The notes under the pieces were generated by a model. That model was not told the DNA's origin. It did no database searches and saw only the letters and a program-made list of their open reading frames with translations. Positions 32,267 to 43,168 of a stretch of DNA of 61,002 bases are shown piece after piece. This DNA comes from Scatosoma sp045542595 (lineage in GTDB: Bacteria; Bacillota; Clostridia; Christensenellales; Borkfalkiaceae): positions 1 to 61,002 of the forward strand of contig JAZQLI010000009.1 of NCBI GenBank assembly GCA_045542595.1, read 5' to 3'. Positions within the stretch are counted from its first letter, which is position 1, and every line of letters starts with the position of its first letter. Position numbers and translations under genes: made by a program.

Positions 32267-33031
32267 TTATAATTCTTTCACGCCGTCCAGCATAGCGTTA
32301 AACCCACGCAAGAAATAATCCCTGTCAATCGCCATCCAAAGCACATTCGCGCCCATTTTACGATATTTTGCAGCAAGCACTTCGTCATCACAGAATATAC
32401 CGCAGGATTTGCCATACTTTTTACAAATGTCAAAAACTTCTTGGATTGCGGTTATCATTTCGTTGCTTGCTATGTCGCAAGGCGTGCCAACCATAACCGA
32501 CATATCGTAAGGTCCAACGATAACAGCACTGATATATTCTCCGTACGTTTCAAGCATTGCAGGAAGATTTTTAATCCCCTCAGGGGATTCAATTTGAGGA
32601 AGAAGAAAGCGCGTTTTAGAAAAGTCGGCAAACTTTTCCCCTGCTCTCATTTGCCCATGTCCGCCCATACCTTTTCTACCGATAGGCGAAAAATGTAATC
32701 CGTCAATCGCTGTTTTCAGCTGTTCAAGCGTTTCCGTTCGCGGTATCATAATCCCGTCCGCGCCCATATCCACGAGTTTTGCAACCAAATAATACTCCGC
32801 GTCTTGCGCGCGAACGATAGAAGGAACTCCTAAAAGGCGCATAGTTTGCAAACAGGGAATAATGTTTTGCGCATCAAAAACGCCGTGTTCAGCGTCAAAG
32901 AGTATAAAATCGTTGTCTTCACGTTTCGCCATTTTTTCCAAAATAAGCGTATTATTGAAAAGCCCCATAGACGTTCCAACGATTTTTTCTTGACTTTTGA
33001 ATTTCTCACTTAAAATCTCATATTTATTCAT
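32267..33031 (-). CDS. HpcH/HpaI family aldolase
   Basis: A 254-aa class II, metal-dependent aldolase of the HpcH/HpaI family, which cleaves 2-keto-3-deoxy sugar acids or 4-hydroxy-2-oxoacids into pyruvate and an aldehyde. Visible blocks are FILFDAEHGVFD near the N-terminus, MIPRTETLEQL, QIESPEGI with the metal-binding Glu and VGPYDMSVMVG with the Asp. It lies 18 bp after the 676-aa gene. With the oxidoreductases around it this suggests oxidative sugar-acid breakdown. Confidence 0.9.
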   Translation of the reverse strand: MNKYEILSEKFKSQEKIVGTSMGLFNNTLILEKMAKREDNDFILFDAEHGVFDAQNIIPCLQTMRLLGVPSIVRAQDAEYYLVAKLVDMGADGIMIPRTETLEQLKTAIDGLHFSPIGRKGMGGHGQMRAGEKFADFSKTRFLLPQIESPEGIKNLPAMLETYGEYISAVIVGPYDMSVMVGTPCDIASNEMITAIQEVFDICKKYGKSCGIFCDDEVLAAKYRKMGANVLWMAIDRDYFLRGFNAMLDGVKEL

Positions 33032-33049
33032 AATTTCACCGCTTCAAGA

Positions 33050-35080
33050 TTATTTTGTTTTAATTATATAAACAAGCGGAGTATTCGCATTCATTCTGTC
33101 AATACGAACACGCACGTTGTCTTTCCCTGACGCAGGGTAAATGAAAGAGAATTCTTCCTTACCCGTAATCTTTTTGTCAATGACGTGAACGTCGCTACCA
33201 ATAGTGATTTGCACGTTAAGATTGTCATTTGAACTGCCAAGCAAGAACGTAAATTGCGTATCTTTATCCACGTTCGTTTTCATTTCATAAGAGAACCAGC
33301 CGTGAGCGTTAATCGTGCTCCACTTCGCGGATTTGTTCCCTGGGATTCTGCAAACATCTTCACCTACAAAATAAGTGTCGGCAAAATTCACTTCCTTTTG
33401 TATTTTGTGGCCCTCGTAGGCAGTACCGCAAACGACATAGTCTAAAAGATTTTCTTTTGAAAGTACTGCTCTGACTTGTTTTTCATATTTGTAGTTCGCT
33501 TTAAGACAGGCAACAAAATCTCCGCCAAATTCCGGTATTGCATTTGTAAACCCGCGTGCACCAAGATAATTGTAGAACGCCTCGCCAAGTTCAGCTCTGC
33601 CCTTACTATGAAGTTCGTCAATATTATCAAGATGTAAGAAGAGCTTTTTTTCAAATTTATCGTCAAGCGTTTCGAAATACTTGATATAGTTATAATAAAC
33701 CAAAGTCATTTCGTTCCAAATTTTTGCAACGTAGTCAAGATTCTTGAATTTGACGTACAAATCCTCGTATTCCGCTTTATCGAGCTTTCCTTCTAATGTA
33801 AGCACTTCTTTCAACAAGTTTTCAGCCTCTACTACTGCTTCACTCTTTTCTTGCAGTAAATAGTCGATAGCGCCTCTTTGCCAACCAATGGGTATAAACC
33901 ATTCGTTGGATGCAATAGCGTAGTCTTCACGCATTATTTCAAAAAAGAAATGATTTTTTGCGTGATTGACTTCGGGGAAGTAACTGCCTTGGGTATAATA
34001 GTACCCGTTCAGATAGAAAATCTTTTTCTGATTGGCTTCCGTTTGTTCCATAATTTTTTGAACCACAGCGCCGTAAGTACCGTATTTGTCTGCAAAAAAC
34101 TTTTTTACCTGCTCGGCAACGTCAAGATTATTAAGTACCGCGTGGTTTACTACAAGATTGACTTCGTTCACGCTCCCGAACGGATTTTGATAGTTCCTAT
34201 CAATTCTTGCAACAAATCCCGAATTAGGATACTTATTGCAATGCGCATACTTATGTTCAATATGCTCTTGGAACATAATGGGCAATCTGCCCTTCCCAAA
34301 ATATTCACCAAAAACGTCGCCCTCTACAATAAAGGGGTTTTGGGTTATTTCTTCAAAGAAATCGTTGTCGGGAAGGGAAAGCGACCAATCGTATTTCGTC
34401 CATTTATCCATAACAATCAGTTTATCGGATATTTCCGCAAACGCTTGTAGCATAAGCGTTTGGTCTTTTGCAAGCGAAGCAAACGGACGAACAATTAGCT
34501 CCTTCCCCAAACGTTCGCAAGTATCGTAAAGAATTTTTACAACATGCTTCACTCTTGCAATTTTATCCAGCTTTTGATTTTTTAATTTTAATAACGGAAT
34601 TTTGGTTTCGTGCAAAGTTAAAATGATACCGTCCATTTTAGGATAAGCATAGAAGAAATCCAAAATCTTATTTTCAAGATAATCTGCAACCAACGGGTGC
34701 GAAACTTCAATATCTCCGTTCTCATTTAACACGTCGGAAAATATCTTCCCAAAATCAGCAGGCAAATCCAATTCGTGATGCCACATAAAGGTTTTAATCC
34801 CTGCTTTGTTGGAAATTTCAAGCCCTTCGTTCACCACTTCCATACACATATTTATATAATCGGCGTTTTTTTCATCGTTAAATTGCGAATATTTCCGATT
34901 AAACGTCATTCCGTCGATATTCCCCTTTACGTGGTCGTGGATAGGTCCTGTTATCTGTATATGATTGAACCCATTTTTGATTGCGTAATCAATACAATAC
35001 AAGTAATAATTTCTTTCAACTTCATCAGGATTTATTATTGAAATTCCTTTGATTTTATCCTCTAAACGTTGAACTGCCAT
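33050..35080 (-). CDS. Putative TIM-barrel glycosidase-like protein, 676 aa
   Basis: No signal peptide is present, so it is likely cytoplasmic. Residues 20-330 alternate strand and helix with barrel-like motifs (HIQITGPIHDH, TFMWHHELDLP, MDGIILTLHETKIP, ELIVRPFASL, IVEGDVFGEYFG), reminiscent of alpha-glucuronidase-like barrels. Residues 400-500 are helical and 560-676 look like a beta-sandwich. Acidic residues at the ends of several strands fit a hydrolase, but I cannot assign a GH family. Its place in the operon between a deacetylase remnant and an aldolase supports glycan metabolism. Confidence 0.6.
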   Translation of the reverse strand: MAVQRLEDKIKGISIINPDEVERNYYLYCIDYAIKNGFNHIQITGPIHDHVKGNIDGMTFNRKYSQFNDEKNADYINMCMEVVNEGLEISNKAGIKTFMWHHELDLPADFGKIFSDVLNENGDIEVSHPLVADYLENKILDFFYAYPKMDGIILTLHETKIPLLKLKNQKLDKIARVKHVVKILYDTCERLGKELIVRPFASLAKDQTLMLQAFAEISDKLIVMDKWTKYDWSLSLPDNDFFEEITQNPFIVEGDVFGEYFGKGRLPIMFQEHIEHKYAHCNKYPNSGFVARIDRNYQNPFGSVNEVNLVVNHAVLNNLDVAEQVKKFFADKYGTYGAVVQKIMEQTEANQKKIFYLNGYYYTQGSYFPEVNHAKNHFFFEIMREDYAIASNEWFIPIGWQRGAIDYLLQEKSEAVVEAENLLKEVLTLEGKLDKAEYEDLYVKFKNLDYVAKIWNEMTLVYYNYIKYFETLDDKFEKKLFLHLDNIDELHSKGRAELGEAFYNYLGARGFTNAIPEFGGDFVACLKANYKYEKQVRAVLSKENLLDYVVCGTAYEGHKIQKEVNFADTYFVGEDVCRIPGNKSAKWSTINAHGWFSYEMKTNVDKDTQFTFLLGSSNDNLNVQITIGSDVHVIDKKITGKEEFSFIYPASGKDNVRVRIDRMNANTPLVYIIKTK

Positions 35081-35095
35081 ATCTATCTCTCCAAA

Positions 35096-35786
35096 TTAAA
35101 TCTGCTTTAACCTCTTAAATGCTTCCATATTCGTGCAATACTCAATGTCCGCTCTACCTGAAATATACGCGCAAAATTTTTCAAATTCTTCATATTTTTT
35201 CGGCTTATAATCGAATTCATACGTGTGAGCCCAAATATATAGTAACTTCGATTTATCGCTCTTATCCGCAAACAATTCCTCGACTAACTCATACATTTCT
35301 TTATCGCCGTATCTACACGTAGGATTAAACTGTAACAACTCGTTTTGCAAATCTAAATTATATTTAGAAACAACCGTTCTTGCATATTTTATCGGCGTTC
35401 TCTCTTTTATCACACGTATGACGCGTTCATCAAATTCACTGCACGGATACGCCATACCCCGAACTTCATATCCAACCAATTCTTCAAGATTTTTTATATC
35501 GTCTACAATTTCTTTTACGATTTCGTCATCTGAAATCGATTTTAATTTTGCGTGATGTACCGTATGCAGGCAACTTCGTGTCCTTCATACACATTTTTAA
35601 CCATCTCAGGCAACACGGTTTTCTTTCAACGTATACGCCTTCCCACACCAAGGGAAATGAATTAGCAAAATTACCAGAATTGAGATTGAACGTTGCTTTC
35701 AAATTATATTTATTTAATATCTCTATTATTTTTAAATCTTGCATTACGCCGTCATCAAAACTAAAAGTTATTATTTTATGTTTCAT
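35096..35786 (-). pseudogene. Polysaccharide deacetylase, multiply frameshifted
   Basis: The 5' part encodes KHKIITFSFDDGVMQDLKII, the NodB-type FSFDDG motif with metal-binding Asp. The 3' part encodes VGYEVRGMAYPCSEFDERVI and the conserved WAHTYEF motif. Between them the expected HTVHHAKLKS segment is present but out of frame: one base is missing at about 35,567, and further shifts lie around 35,600-35,650. No single protein can be made. An intact enzyme would remove acetyl groups from glycans. Confidence 0.85.
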
Positions 35787-35807
35787 GTTCCCTCACAACT
35801 TTTACCT

Positions 35808-37253
35808 TTAATTGTTTTGCTGAACGAAGACAGCAAAACCTGTTTCTCCGCTAACCGTCACCGTATCGTTTTCTATGAGATACTCCACGCCGTTGCTCTT
35901 TTCTAATAATTCAATTCTGCCAACTAACGGAAACGTTATCTTATTTTTCGCAAAAATATCCACGTATATATACTTTTTACCGTTAAAGGGTACTATGTAA
36001 AATGAAGCTTTATCCTGCATAGGGATAAAATATTTTTTATACGAAACACCCTTTATGTGTTGTAAATCGCCGTCGGCAAAAGTGGGATAATATTTACGCG
36101 TATATTTCAAATGTAAAACATTTTCCACCTGTTTACTTCGAATTTCGGCTTGACCGTCATATACAGGCAAAAAACCACAAGCAAAAGATAATTTACCCCG
36201 CCCATCTTTATCTCGAAAATAATCTACAACCCTTTCGCACGGCGAACCGTTATCCTCAAAAAAATCACGCGTTAACGTTATATTGTTTGGAAAAGCTTCG
36301 CTTGATATATTAGTCGGCTGTGAAAAATCAAAATACCCTTCGTTCGTTTCAAACGGTAAAATTTTAGGGACATAACGCCATATGCCACCATTATAAACGT
36401 CAAGTTTCTCTTGATACATTGCCCCCATAAAACGTTCAAATTTTACATCCATCAATTTTTTATAATCAAAAATTGTAAAAATTGTCCCGTCTTCTACGAT
36501 TCTATAAACCAAACGACAAGAAAGCATCGCTTCGCCGTAATCCGCTAAATCGGGTTGCTTATCATATCCGTTTGTTGGTCTTGATTTTCGTAAGGAAACC
36601 GCCACCATCGCAGGGTTGATAATATCATACTCTTCTCGTATTTCCACATAATCACATTCAATTTCCCTTTTGAGATTACGTTCTTGCCCATCTATGAATG
36701 CTACTACCTTTTTGCTTTTATTCCTTATCGAACGGCACAAATCCACGGTCTTTTGCTCTTTGAAAACAATAACCGTTTGTTCACTAAAACTATCCATAGG
36801 AATAAGTTTGCCGTTTATTGTTTTGACAAAGGTATAGTCAACAAGACTCTTGCCTTGATTTTCGGAAGCGAACAATAAATAGTCTTCATCATATACTTGC
36901 AATAAAGTAAACTGCACCCCTTGCTCGTCTTTCCATAAAGAACCGATATCCGCAAAGGTTTTTCTATGTTTTGGCGCATATACTTCAATCGCACAATGAC
37001 TACCGTGATTTGCCCCAATAAACTCGCCGTTCACAAAAGCAGGAACAGCTTCGTCCGTGTTTAGAGCAAAAGGAATATCAATATGCCAATAATCCCTTTT
37101 ATGCTTGCACATCAGTCCCGACTCCATAAAATCTACGGGATTGTTGTATAATAACGAAGAATTATCTATCCCTCTAAATTTTTGAATTAAGTAAAACTCA
37201 TTGTTAAATTCAGTTCTAACAACTAAAAAACCTTTTGTATTGCAAACTAACAT
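35808..37253 (-). CDS. Hypothetical 481-aa beta-rich protein
   Basis: The protein lacks a signal peptide and is predicted almost entirely beta-strand, with many aromatic residues. Blocks such as WHIDIPFALNTDEAVPAF, DYGEAMLSCRLVYRI and GGIWRYVPKILPFETNEGYF look like an enzyme of the polysaccharide-lyase or glycosidase-accessory type. I do not recognise the family. It lies 8 bp after the Gfo/Idh gene and before the deacetylase remnant, all on one strand, so it belongs to the catabolic operon. Confidence 0.6.
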   Translation of the reverse strand: MLVCNTKGFLVVRTEFNNEFYLIQKFRGIDNSSLLYNNPVDFMESGLMCKHKRDYWHIDIPFALNTDEAVPAFVNGEFIGANHGSHCAIEVYAPKHRKTFADIGSLWKDEQGVQFTLLQVYDEDYLLFASENQGKSLVDYTFVKTINGKLIPMDSFSEQTVIVFKEQKTVDLCRSIRNKSKKVVAFIDGQERNLKREIECDYVEIREEYDIINPAMVAVSLRKSRPTNGYDKQPDLADYGEAMLSCRLVYRIVEDGTIFTIFDYKKLMDVKFERFMGAMYQEKLDVYNGGIWRYVPKILPFETNEGYFDFSQPTNISSEAFPNNITLTRDFFEDNGSPCERVVDYFRDKDGRGKLSFACGFLPVYDGQAEIRSKQVENVLHLKYTRKYYPTFADGDLQHIKGVSYKKYFIPMQDKASFYIVPFNGKKYIYVDIFAKNKITFPLVGRIELLEKSNGVEYLIENDTVTVSGETGFAVFVQQNN

Positions 37254-37261
37254 GAAAACTT

Positions 37262-38269
37262 CTATTTTTCTTGATAGAATTTTTCAACCAACTCTTGAAC
37301 GTGTACGGCTTTATTTGCATAAGTATAGTTCAGTTTTCCGCTGTTTATTAACTTGCAAAAATCCTGTATTTGTTTTAAGTACAGATTTCCCTTTTTACCG
37401 TTATATATTTTAGGTTTATCGGAAACTCTATTTTGCGCCGCAACGTAATCTCCTTGTTTACACTGCAAATAAAACATTTTACCCGTTTCTTCCTGTCCTA
37501 ACGTTCCGTTACAGATAATATATCCTTCCGTACCGTATATTTCCATTTTGCTCACCGAAGCATTGTCGGGTATATTAAAATTAACGTCTATATGCCCCAA
37601 CACACCACGCTTTGTTTTGAACACCATCACGGCGCTATCTTCCACTTCGTAAGAGAAAGTTTGCGTGTTAAAAAAGCCTTTTACGTCAACAATCTCGTCG
37701 CCTAAAACGTATTCGATAAGCTCGACGCAATGCACGCCAAGATCCATAAACGCGCCACCGCCACCCAAACTCTTTTTCTGTCTCCAAGCGCCTTCAATAT
37801 CGGGATACCAACACGAAAATTGAAGTCTAACGTCGTTTACTTTTCCTATTTCGCCTTTTTTTATCATCTTTTTAGCCTTTTCGTGGAGATTATGATATTT
37901 CATCATATACCCAACGGAAAGCTGTTTGCCCGCTTTTTTAAATGCCGAAACCAACGCTTTTCCTTCTTCCATGTTTAACGTGATGGGTTTTTCCACAAAC
38001 ACGTTTTTATTATATTTCAACGCAAGTAAGGTCTGCTCATAATGACAAAAAACGGGCGTGCCGATATACACGCAATCGCAATCTACGTTTTTAAACATCT
38101 CTTCTTCGTCATCATAACACTTAATGCCATACTTTTGCGCAACTTTTTTGCCTATTTCAATATTTTTTTCCATAAGCGCTACAATCTCATTATTCGAATC
38201 GGAAAGAATTGCAGGTATCGTTCTTCTATCCGCAATTCCGCCAGCGCCTATAATACACCATTTAATCAT
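37262..38269 (-). CDS. Gfo/Idh/MocA family oxidoreductase
   Basis: A 335-aa NAD(P)-dependent sugar oxidoreductase. It has an N-terminal Rossmann fold (GAGGIADRRTIPAIL), the family EKP motif in VEKPITLNMEEG with catalytic Lys near 95, and the conserved GGGAFMDLGVHCVEL block. Members oxidise inositol, glucose and sugar derivatives, or in some glycosidase pathways create a 3-keto sugar. It sits between a glycosidase and the unknown beta-rich gene. Substrate unknown. Confidence 0.92.
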   Translation of the reverse strand: MIKWCIIGAGGIADRRTIPAILSDSNNEIVALMEKNIEIGKKVAQKYGIKCYDDEEEMFKNVDCDCVYIGTPVFCHYEQTLLALKYNKNVFVEKPITLNMEEGKALVSAFKKAGKQLSVGYMMKYHNLHEKAKKMIKKGEIGKVNDVRLQFSCWYPDIEGAWRQKKSLGGGGAFMDLGVHCVELIEYVLGDEIVDVKGFFNTQTFSYEVEDSAVMVFKTKRGVLGHIDVNFNIPDNASVSKMEIYGTEGYIICNGTLGQEETGKMFYLQCKQGDYVAAQNRVSDKPKIYNGKKGNLYLKQIQDFCKLINSGKLNYTYANKAVHVQELVEKFYQEK

Positions 38270-38362
38270 ATAATTTCCAACCTATTTTCTTTAATATTTT
38301 TGAAAATTTTCCTATGCCCTCTGTATAGAAAGACCTAGGCTCTTTTCTAACTTTCGTTTTTA

Positions 38363-40063
38363 TTAATCTAAATACAGTTCGTTTTGAATAAGCATCAGCG
38401 TAAAACAAGCCGACCAGTTAAAATCGCTAATCGAATGTACGTGTTTTCTCCAATCAGGGGGAGTAGTAGGCTTCCCTTTTCTTTCGCATTCATAAGGATA
38501 AACCTCGTCGCGAGAATCGAAAAACTCGTAAATTACCCCCGTCTTTTTATACCACTTATTTACGGCTTCCAACGTCTTATTTTTTAATTCCTCCGCTATT
38601 TCGTCGTATCCGTATTTTTTTAAACCTCTTATAACGAAATAGTTTAGATTAAGCCATACGCCGCCTCGCCACATATCCGTTGAGTAAGTAGGGTGTTTTT
38701 GCGAAACGGTGGAAAGCGGAAGTTTTGTCCAAAGCAACTCAGGGTTCGTTAATGTTTTTACCATCTTCTTCGCCTGCTCTTGACTAGGAATTCCCCCCAT
38801 TAAGGGGAAGAAACTTGCAGGCGTTAATACCTTTGATAATTTCCCGCCAAATAACCTATCGTAATAAGCTCCCGTTTCTTCATCCCACAAAAGTTCATTC
38901 ATCTTTTGCTTAATACGCTCGTATTTATCCCGCCACTTTCGCGCGTTTTCCGTATCCCCGATTTCCGCATAAATATACGAAAGATACAACGCATCGTGAG
39001 CCGCAAACGTGGAAAAATCAACCGCGTCCATTTCCTCGTCGAAATCAAAACGGGGAGAATTATCAAGCCCCGATTCTCCGCAACGGCTGTTTTCGTTTTC
39101 AGGGTTTATCAGCCATTCTAAAAGTCCATTCCCGTTTTTATCGCGGTTTTGCATATCCCAAGTCAAATAACCGTCCAACGCCTTTACCGTTTCAGTTAAA
39201 AACGCTTTATCTCCCGTTTTTTTATAGACCTCCCAAACACCCCAAGAAAGCACTTGCGGTTGCGTTTCCTTAGAGTTTTGATAAGGATTCATCATACACG
39301 GTATAAATCCGTCCTCTTCCGCGCACGCAAGCACGGCGCGAATACAATCTTTGGCGAGTTCTTGGTTATAATTCACCATCGCCAACGCATGAAAAACGGA
39401 ATCCCACAACCACAAATGCTTATGCGGAACTCTGTCGGGCGTTGTCCAACGGCAGGGAATTCTCCCCTCGGCGGTATGCACGTTTACCTTATTGACGGAT
39501 ATTGCTTTATAATATAATTTCTCGTATTTTCCGTTTTTACAAGCAGGCATACTCTCAAAATAAGCATAACGAACTTTTTTCAAGTCGTCTATGTTCCATT
39601 GTATATATTTTTTTGCATCAGCTACGGCAAACGCCATATTTGATGCACTATGAGCAATTACAAATTTATAACCGCCGTTTTCTTGCTTTTGGGAATGCAT
39701 TACAATAATCCCCGCCGAACCAAACCAAATATCCGTACCTTTCCAAAACAGACTGCGTACACTTTGCGTTGCGTTTATTTCAGGAAGTTTAGGGGCACAA
39801 CCGATTAAAACATCCTGCGTAGCAAATACAAGCGAAACATCCCCTTCAGGCGTATCCGCGTCAATCATATCTCCCGTAATCGCCTTAAATACAGTAGGTT
39901 CAATAACGGGAATTTTTACCGTTACGCCCTCACCTACTTCAAAGCGAAACGATATTTTTTCGTGCGCTAACGTTGCAACGAATTCGTTTTGATAACGACA
40001 AGCCCCGTCCAAACCTGAAAACGCAAACAGTTGTCCATATCCCCATATATTATTTAATTCCAT
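38363..40063 (-). CDS. GH63/trehalase-like (alpha/alpha)6-barrel glycoside hydrolase
   Basis: Residues 1-190 form a beta-rich N-terminal domain; residues 205-560 form an (alpha/alpha)6 barrel with HLWLWDSVFHALAMVNYN, GFIPCMMNPYQNS, GNGLLEWLINPENENSRCGE, and STDMWRGGVWLNLNYFV, the pattern of GH63 and mannosylglycerate-hydrolase-like enzymes. Acidic residues in WDS and WRGG-containing loops are the likely catalytic region. No signal peptide is seen, so it probably acts on imported oligosaccharides. It lies 15 bp after the GH38 gene. Family GH63 is the best guess; GH37/GH15-type is possible. Confidence 0.8.
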   Translation of the reverse strand: MELNNIWGYGQLFAFSGLDGACRYQNEFVATLAHEKISFRFEVGEGVTVKIPVIEPTVFKAITGDMIDADTPEGDVSLVFATQDVLIGCAPKLPEINATQSVRSLFWKGTDIWFGSAGIIVMHSQKQENGGYKFVIAHSASNMAFAVADAKKYIQWNIDDLKKVRYAYFESMPACKNGKYEKLYYKAISVNKVNVHTAEGRIPCRWTTPDRVPHKHLWLWDSVFHALAMVNYNQELAKDCIRAVLACAEEDGFIPCMMNPYQNSKETQPQVLSWGVWEVYKKTGDKAFLTETVKALDGYLTWDMQNRDKNGNGLLEWLINPENENSRCGESGLDNSPRFDFDEEMDAVDFSTFAAHDALYLSYIYAEIGDTENARKWRDKYERIKQKMNELLWDEETGAYYDRLFGGKLSKVLTPASFFPLMGGIPSQEQAKKMVKTLTNPELLWTKLPLSTVSQKHPTYSTDMWRGGVWLNLNYFVIRGLKKYGYDEIAEELKNKTLEAVNKWYKKTGVIYEFFDSRDEVYPYECERKGKPTTPPDWRKHVHSISDFNWSACFTLMLIQNELYLD

Positions 40064-40078
40064 TCTTAACCTCTATAT

Positions 40079-43000
40079 TTATTCTATATAAAGTGTTTGA
40101 ATTTCGTACGAACCGAACGGCACTTCAAGCCTACCGTCTTTTACCTGCAATTCCTTTGTTTTATTTTCCATAAGGTCGGTCAACCAAACGCGTTTAACGG
40201 GAATACCAAGGCAAATTTTCGCGTTCGTGCGTTTGTTTGCGCTTTCGTATGCCCTAACGATATACCCCGAGCCGTTTTCCGCTTTTTTCACCGTTTCAAT
40301 AACGATATTTTCCTGCTCTACGGAAACCAAACTAAATGAATCTGGTAAATCCCCCCGTTTATTTTCTTCTACCTTTACGAGCTGCATAGGATTATTTAAA
40401 TCGTAAGCGCGCTTCACCACTTCGCAATCCAACGCGTTTTTCTCGTGCGCATACAAGGAATAAATAAAGGTATGCCGTCCTTTATCACATCCTTTATGAG
40501 GATACGTAGGGCATTTCAACAAAGTTAAGGATACTTCGTTGCCGTCTATCGAATAACCGTACTTACAATCGTTTAACAATGCAACGCCAAATCCGCCATC
40601 CGAAACGTCCGCGTATTTGTGCGCGCAAACCTCAAATTTCGCCTGTTCCCAAGAAGTATTTGTATGCGTATTTCTTTCAACGTTTCCAAATTGTATATCG
40701 CATACCGCTTTGGATGTATTGATTGCAAACGGAAACGCCGTTTTAAGAAAGATATGCTCCGTCTGCCAATCAAGCTCGTTTACAAAATCAATGCGGTCAA
40801 AATTCTCATATAAATAAATGGTTTGCGTAATTGTGCTTTCGCAGAACTTTCGCGTAATTTTTATTCCTTTTCGCGCACCTTCATCTACGAAAGATACGCA
40901 TTGCAAATCGTCGATACGCCATTTCTTGTTTTTGTAGTATTTTCGGATTTCCCACGCGTCAAAACAAGACGGATACTCGTTATACGCCGTCAACACGTTG
41001 GCTTTTTTACCCGCTTTAACCAATTCCCTATCTTGTTTTTTATAATAAATACTTTCTATTTCGTAATTATCGTCAAAGTTAATACGATAATACTCGTTTT
41101 CCAAATATCTACCATCAACGATAACCGTATTTTTCGGCTTTTCAAGCTCGACAACTTTATATCCCTTAGAGGGAATATTAGATACACGGTAGTACTCCCC
41201 GTCCCATTCTACAAAACCGTCGCCGACAAAAGAGTTCGGGTTATACACCAAAAATCCGCCGTTGGCATTTACTCGGCTTGCAACATTTTCAAGAATAGTT
41301 TGTATCCCTTTCTCTGCTTGCGTCAACAGTGTTTGGTAATTTTTATCCGTTTCCTCGTAAACCTCTTTAATAGAAGATCCGGGCAAAATATCGTGGAATT
41401 GATAGGTAAGCAGAATTTCCCAAGCGTTTTGCAAAGTCATAGACGGATATTCTTCATCCAACTTACTTTCTGCAAAAACACTTAACGCTTCCCAGTTAGA
41501 ATAAGCGAATTCACATTTTCTATTGTATTTTTTAGTAGTTGCCTGACTGGTATACGTACCGCGATGAAATTCAAGATATAACTCGCCAACCCACTTAGGC
41601 GTTTCTTCTTCTCTGCAATTTTCTTTAAGCCTCGCCGCATAATTCGATACGGTATCAAACGTTGCCGTAGGAATACCGGGGATACCGCAGGACATTCTCT
41701 TAATTTGCTGAATATCCTTAGGCGTAGAACCTCCACCTCCGTCGCCGTAACCGTAACTGATTAACGCTTCGTTCGTTAAATCTTTTTGTTGCATTCTGTC
41801 CCACGCCCCTAAAATTTGGGCAGGCGTTCCACTGGCGTTATAGGTCGTTCGCATATAGGCAGATTCGCCTTTTATTTTATCTTGTGCAGTTAAAAACGTA
41901 GAGAAAATTTCCGTTCCGTCTATCCCTTGCCAGTTGAAAACGTCGTAAGGAATGGTGTTGGTATCGTTCCAACTGATTTTCGACGTAATAAAGGTATCCA
42001 CCCCACTTTTTCTCAATATCTGCGGTAAAGCCGCAGAATACCCAAAAGCGTCGGGCAACCATAAAATCTTACTATCTATACCGAACTCATCTTGAAAGAA
42101 TTTCTTCCCTTTTAATAATTGTCTTACCAAGCTTTCACCGGAAGCCAAATTGCAATCGGCTTCCACCCACATAGCGCCTTCCGCTTCCCAACGCCCCTCG
42201 CGTACCGCTTTTTTAATACGCTCGTATAACGCGGGAGATTCCTCCTTCACGTATTGATATAATGCAGGTTGCGAAGACGTAAACTTATATTCGGGAAAAC
42301 GATCCATCAACGCAATTACGGTAGCAAACGACCTTTGCGCCTTTTCCCTCGTTTGCCTAATCGTCCAAAGCCAAGCGATATCAATATGCGTATGTCCTAC
42401 GCAAGCCACCTGTGGCAACCGTTTTTGACATTTTGTTTGAAAAAATTCATCGGCAAGCTTAGATGCCTGTTGTAAACTCTTTTCAAACTCCTCGTCTTGA
42501 TTATCGCGAAAATCTAAAACCGAACAAATCTCTTTTAAACCCGCTTTCAACTCAAAAAACTCTTTCGTGTTTTCTTCTTGCAAGCGCGCGCTGTCAATCA
42601 ATACTTTAATATCGTAATACACCTTCTCCGCCAACTTATTCTTTTTCATAAGAGAAAAAGACAGCGCGAAATCGGGAACGGAAAGGGTTCCGTTTACGTC
42701 AGGAGTGGGCATACCCGAATAGACGTATATTGCCAAATTGAATTTTTTTAGAGTGGCAGGCAACGATACCTCTCTGTGATTGTTGTCGCCTCCTTGCACA
42801 AGTACTCCGTTGATATAAAACATCAATTGCGGATTTAACGCCAAATCCCCGTAAAGAAGACAAGGAATACGTTAAATACGTTTCCTCGTTTTCCGTCTTT
42901 GCGATTAGTTCCGCAGGGATTTCCACCTCTTTAACAAGCCAAAAATGCTTATCTCTCCCCCCGAAACGATCTCCACTATTAAAGTCTTTCCAGCTTGCGT

Positions 43001-43145
43001 CGGGTACGGGAATTGCGCTGCCACATTTATACTCCGTTTCCTTTTTCTCGAAAGCATTTAAAGGGGTTGCCTTTATGCAAAGTTTTTGTTACAAACGCCA
43101 AGTCGTAACGATTGCATATTCAATTTGTACGTCTAATCCGCTCAT
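40079..43145 (-). pseudogene. GH38 alpha-mannosidase with early in-frame stop and a frameshift
   Basis: The long open part (to about 42,850) is a GH38 alpha-mannosidase: HTHIDIAWLWTIRQTREKAQ with zinc-binding residues, WLPDAFGYSAALPQIL with the nucleophile Asp, and SYGYGDGGGGSTP. The 5' end has GGAGAG and ATG 43145, then TAA as codon 19 (43089-43091), after which the same frame resumes with CIKATPLNAFEKKE and FNSGDRFGGRDKHFWLVKE. A one-base shift around 42,860 moves into the long frame. A full protein would be about 1,020 aa, normal for GH38. A shortened protein from an internal start would lose the N-terminal domain but keep the active site. Confidence 0.8.
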
Positions 43146-43168
43146 TTTTTACTCTCCAATAGTATTGT

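Noticed and set aside
40079..42844. GH38 as a simple intact gene starting at 42,844
   Set aside because: The family N-terminal domain is clearly encoded further upstream to 43,145 and is cut off by a stop and a frameshift; the apparent start is a TTG inside the domain.
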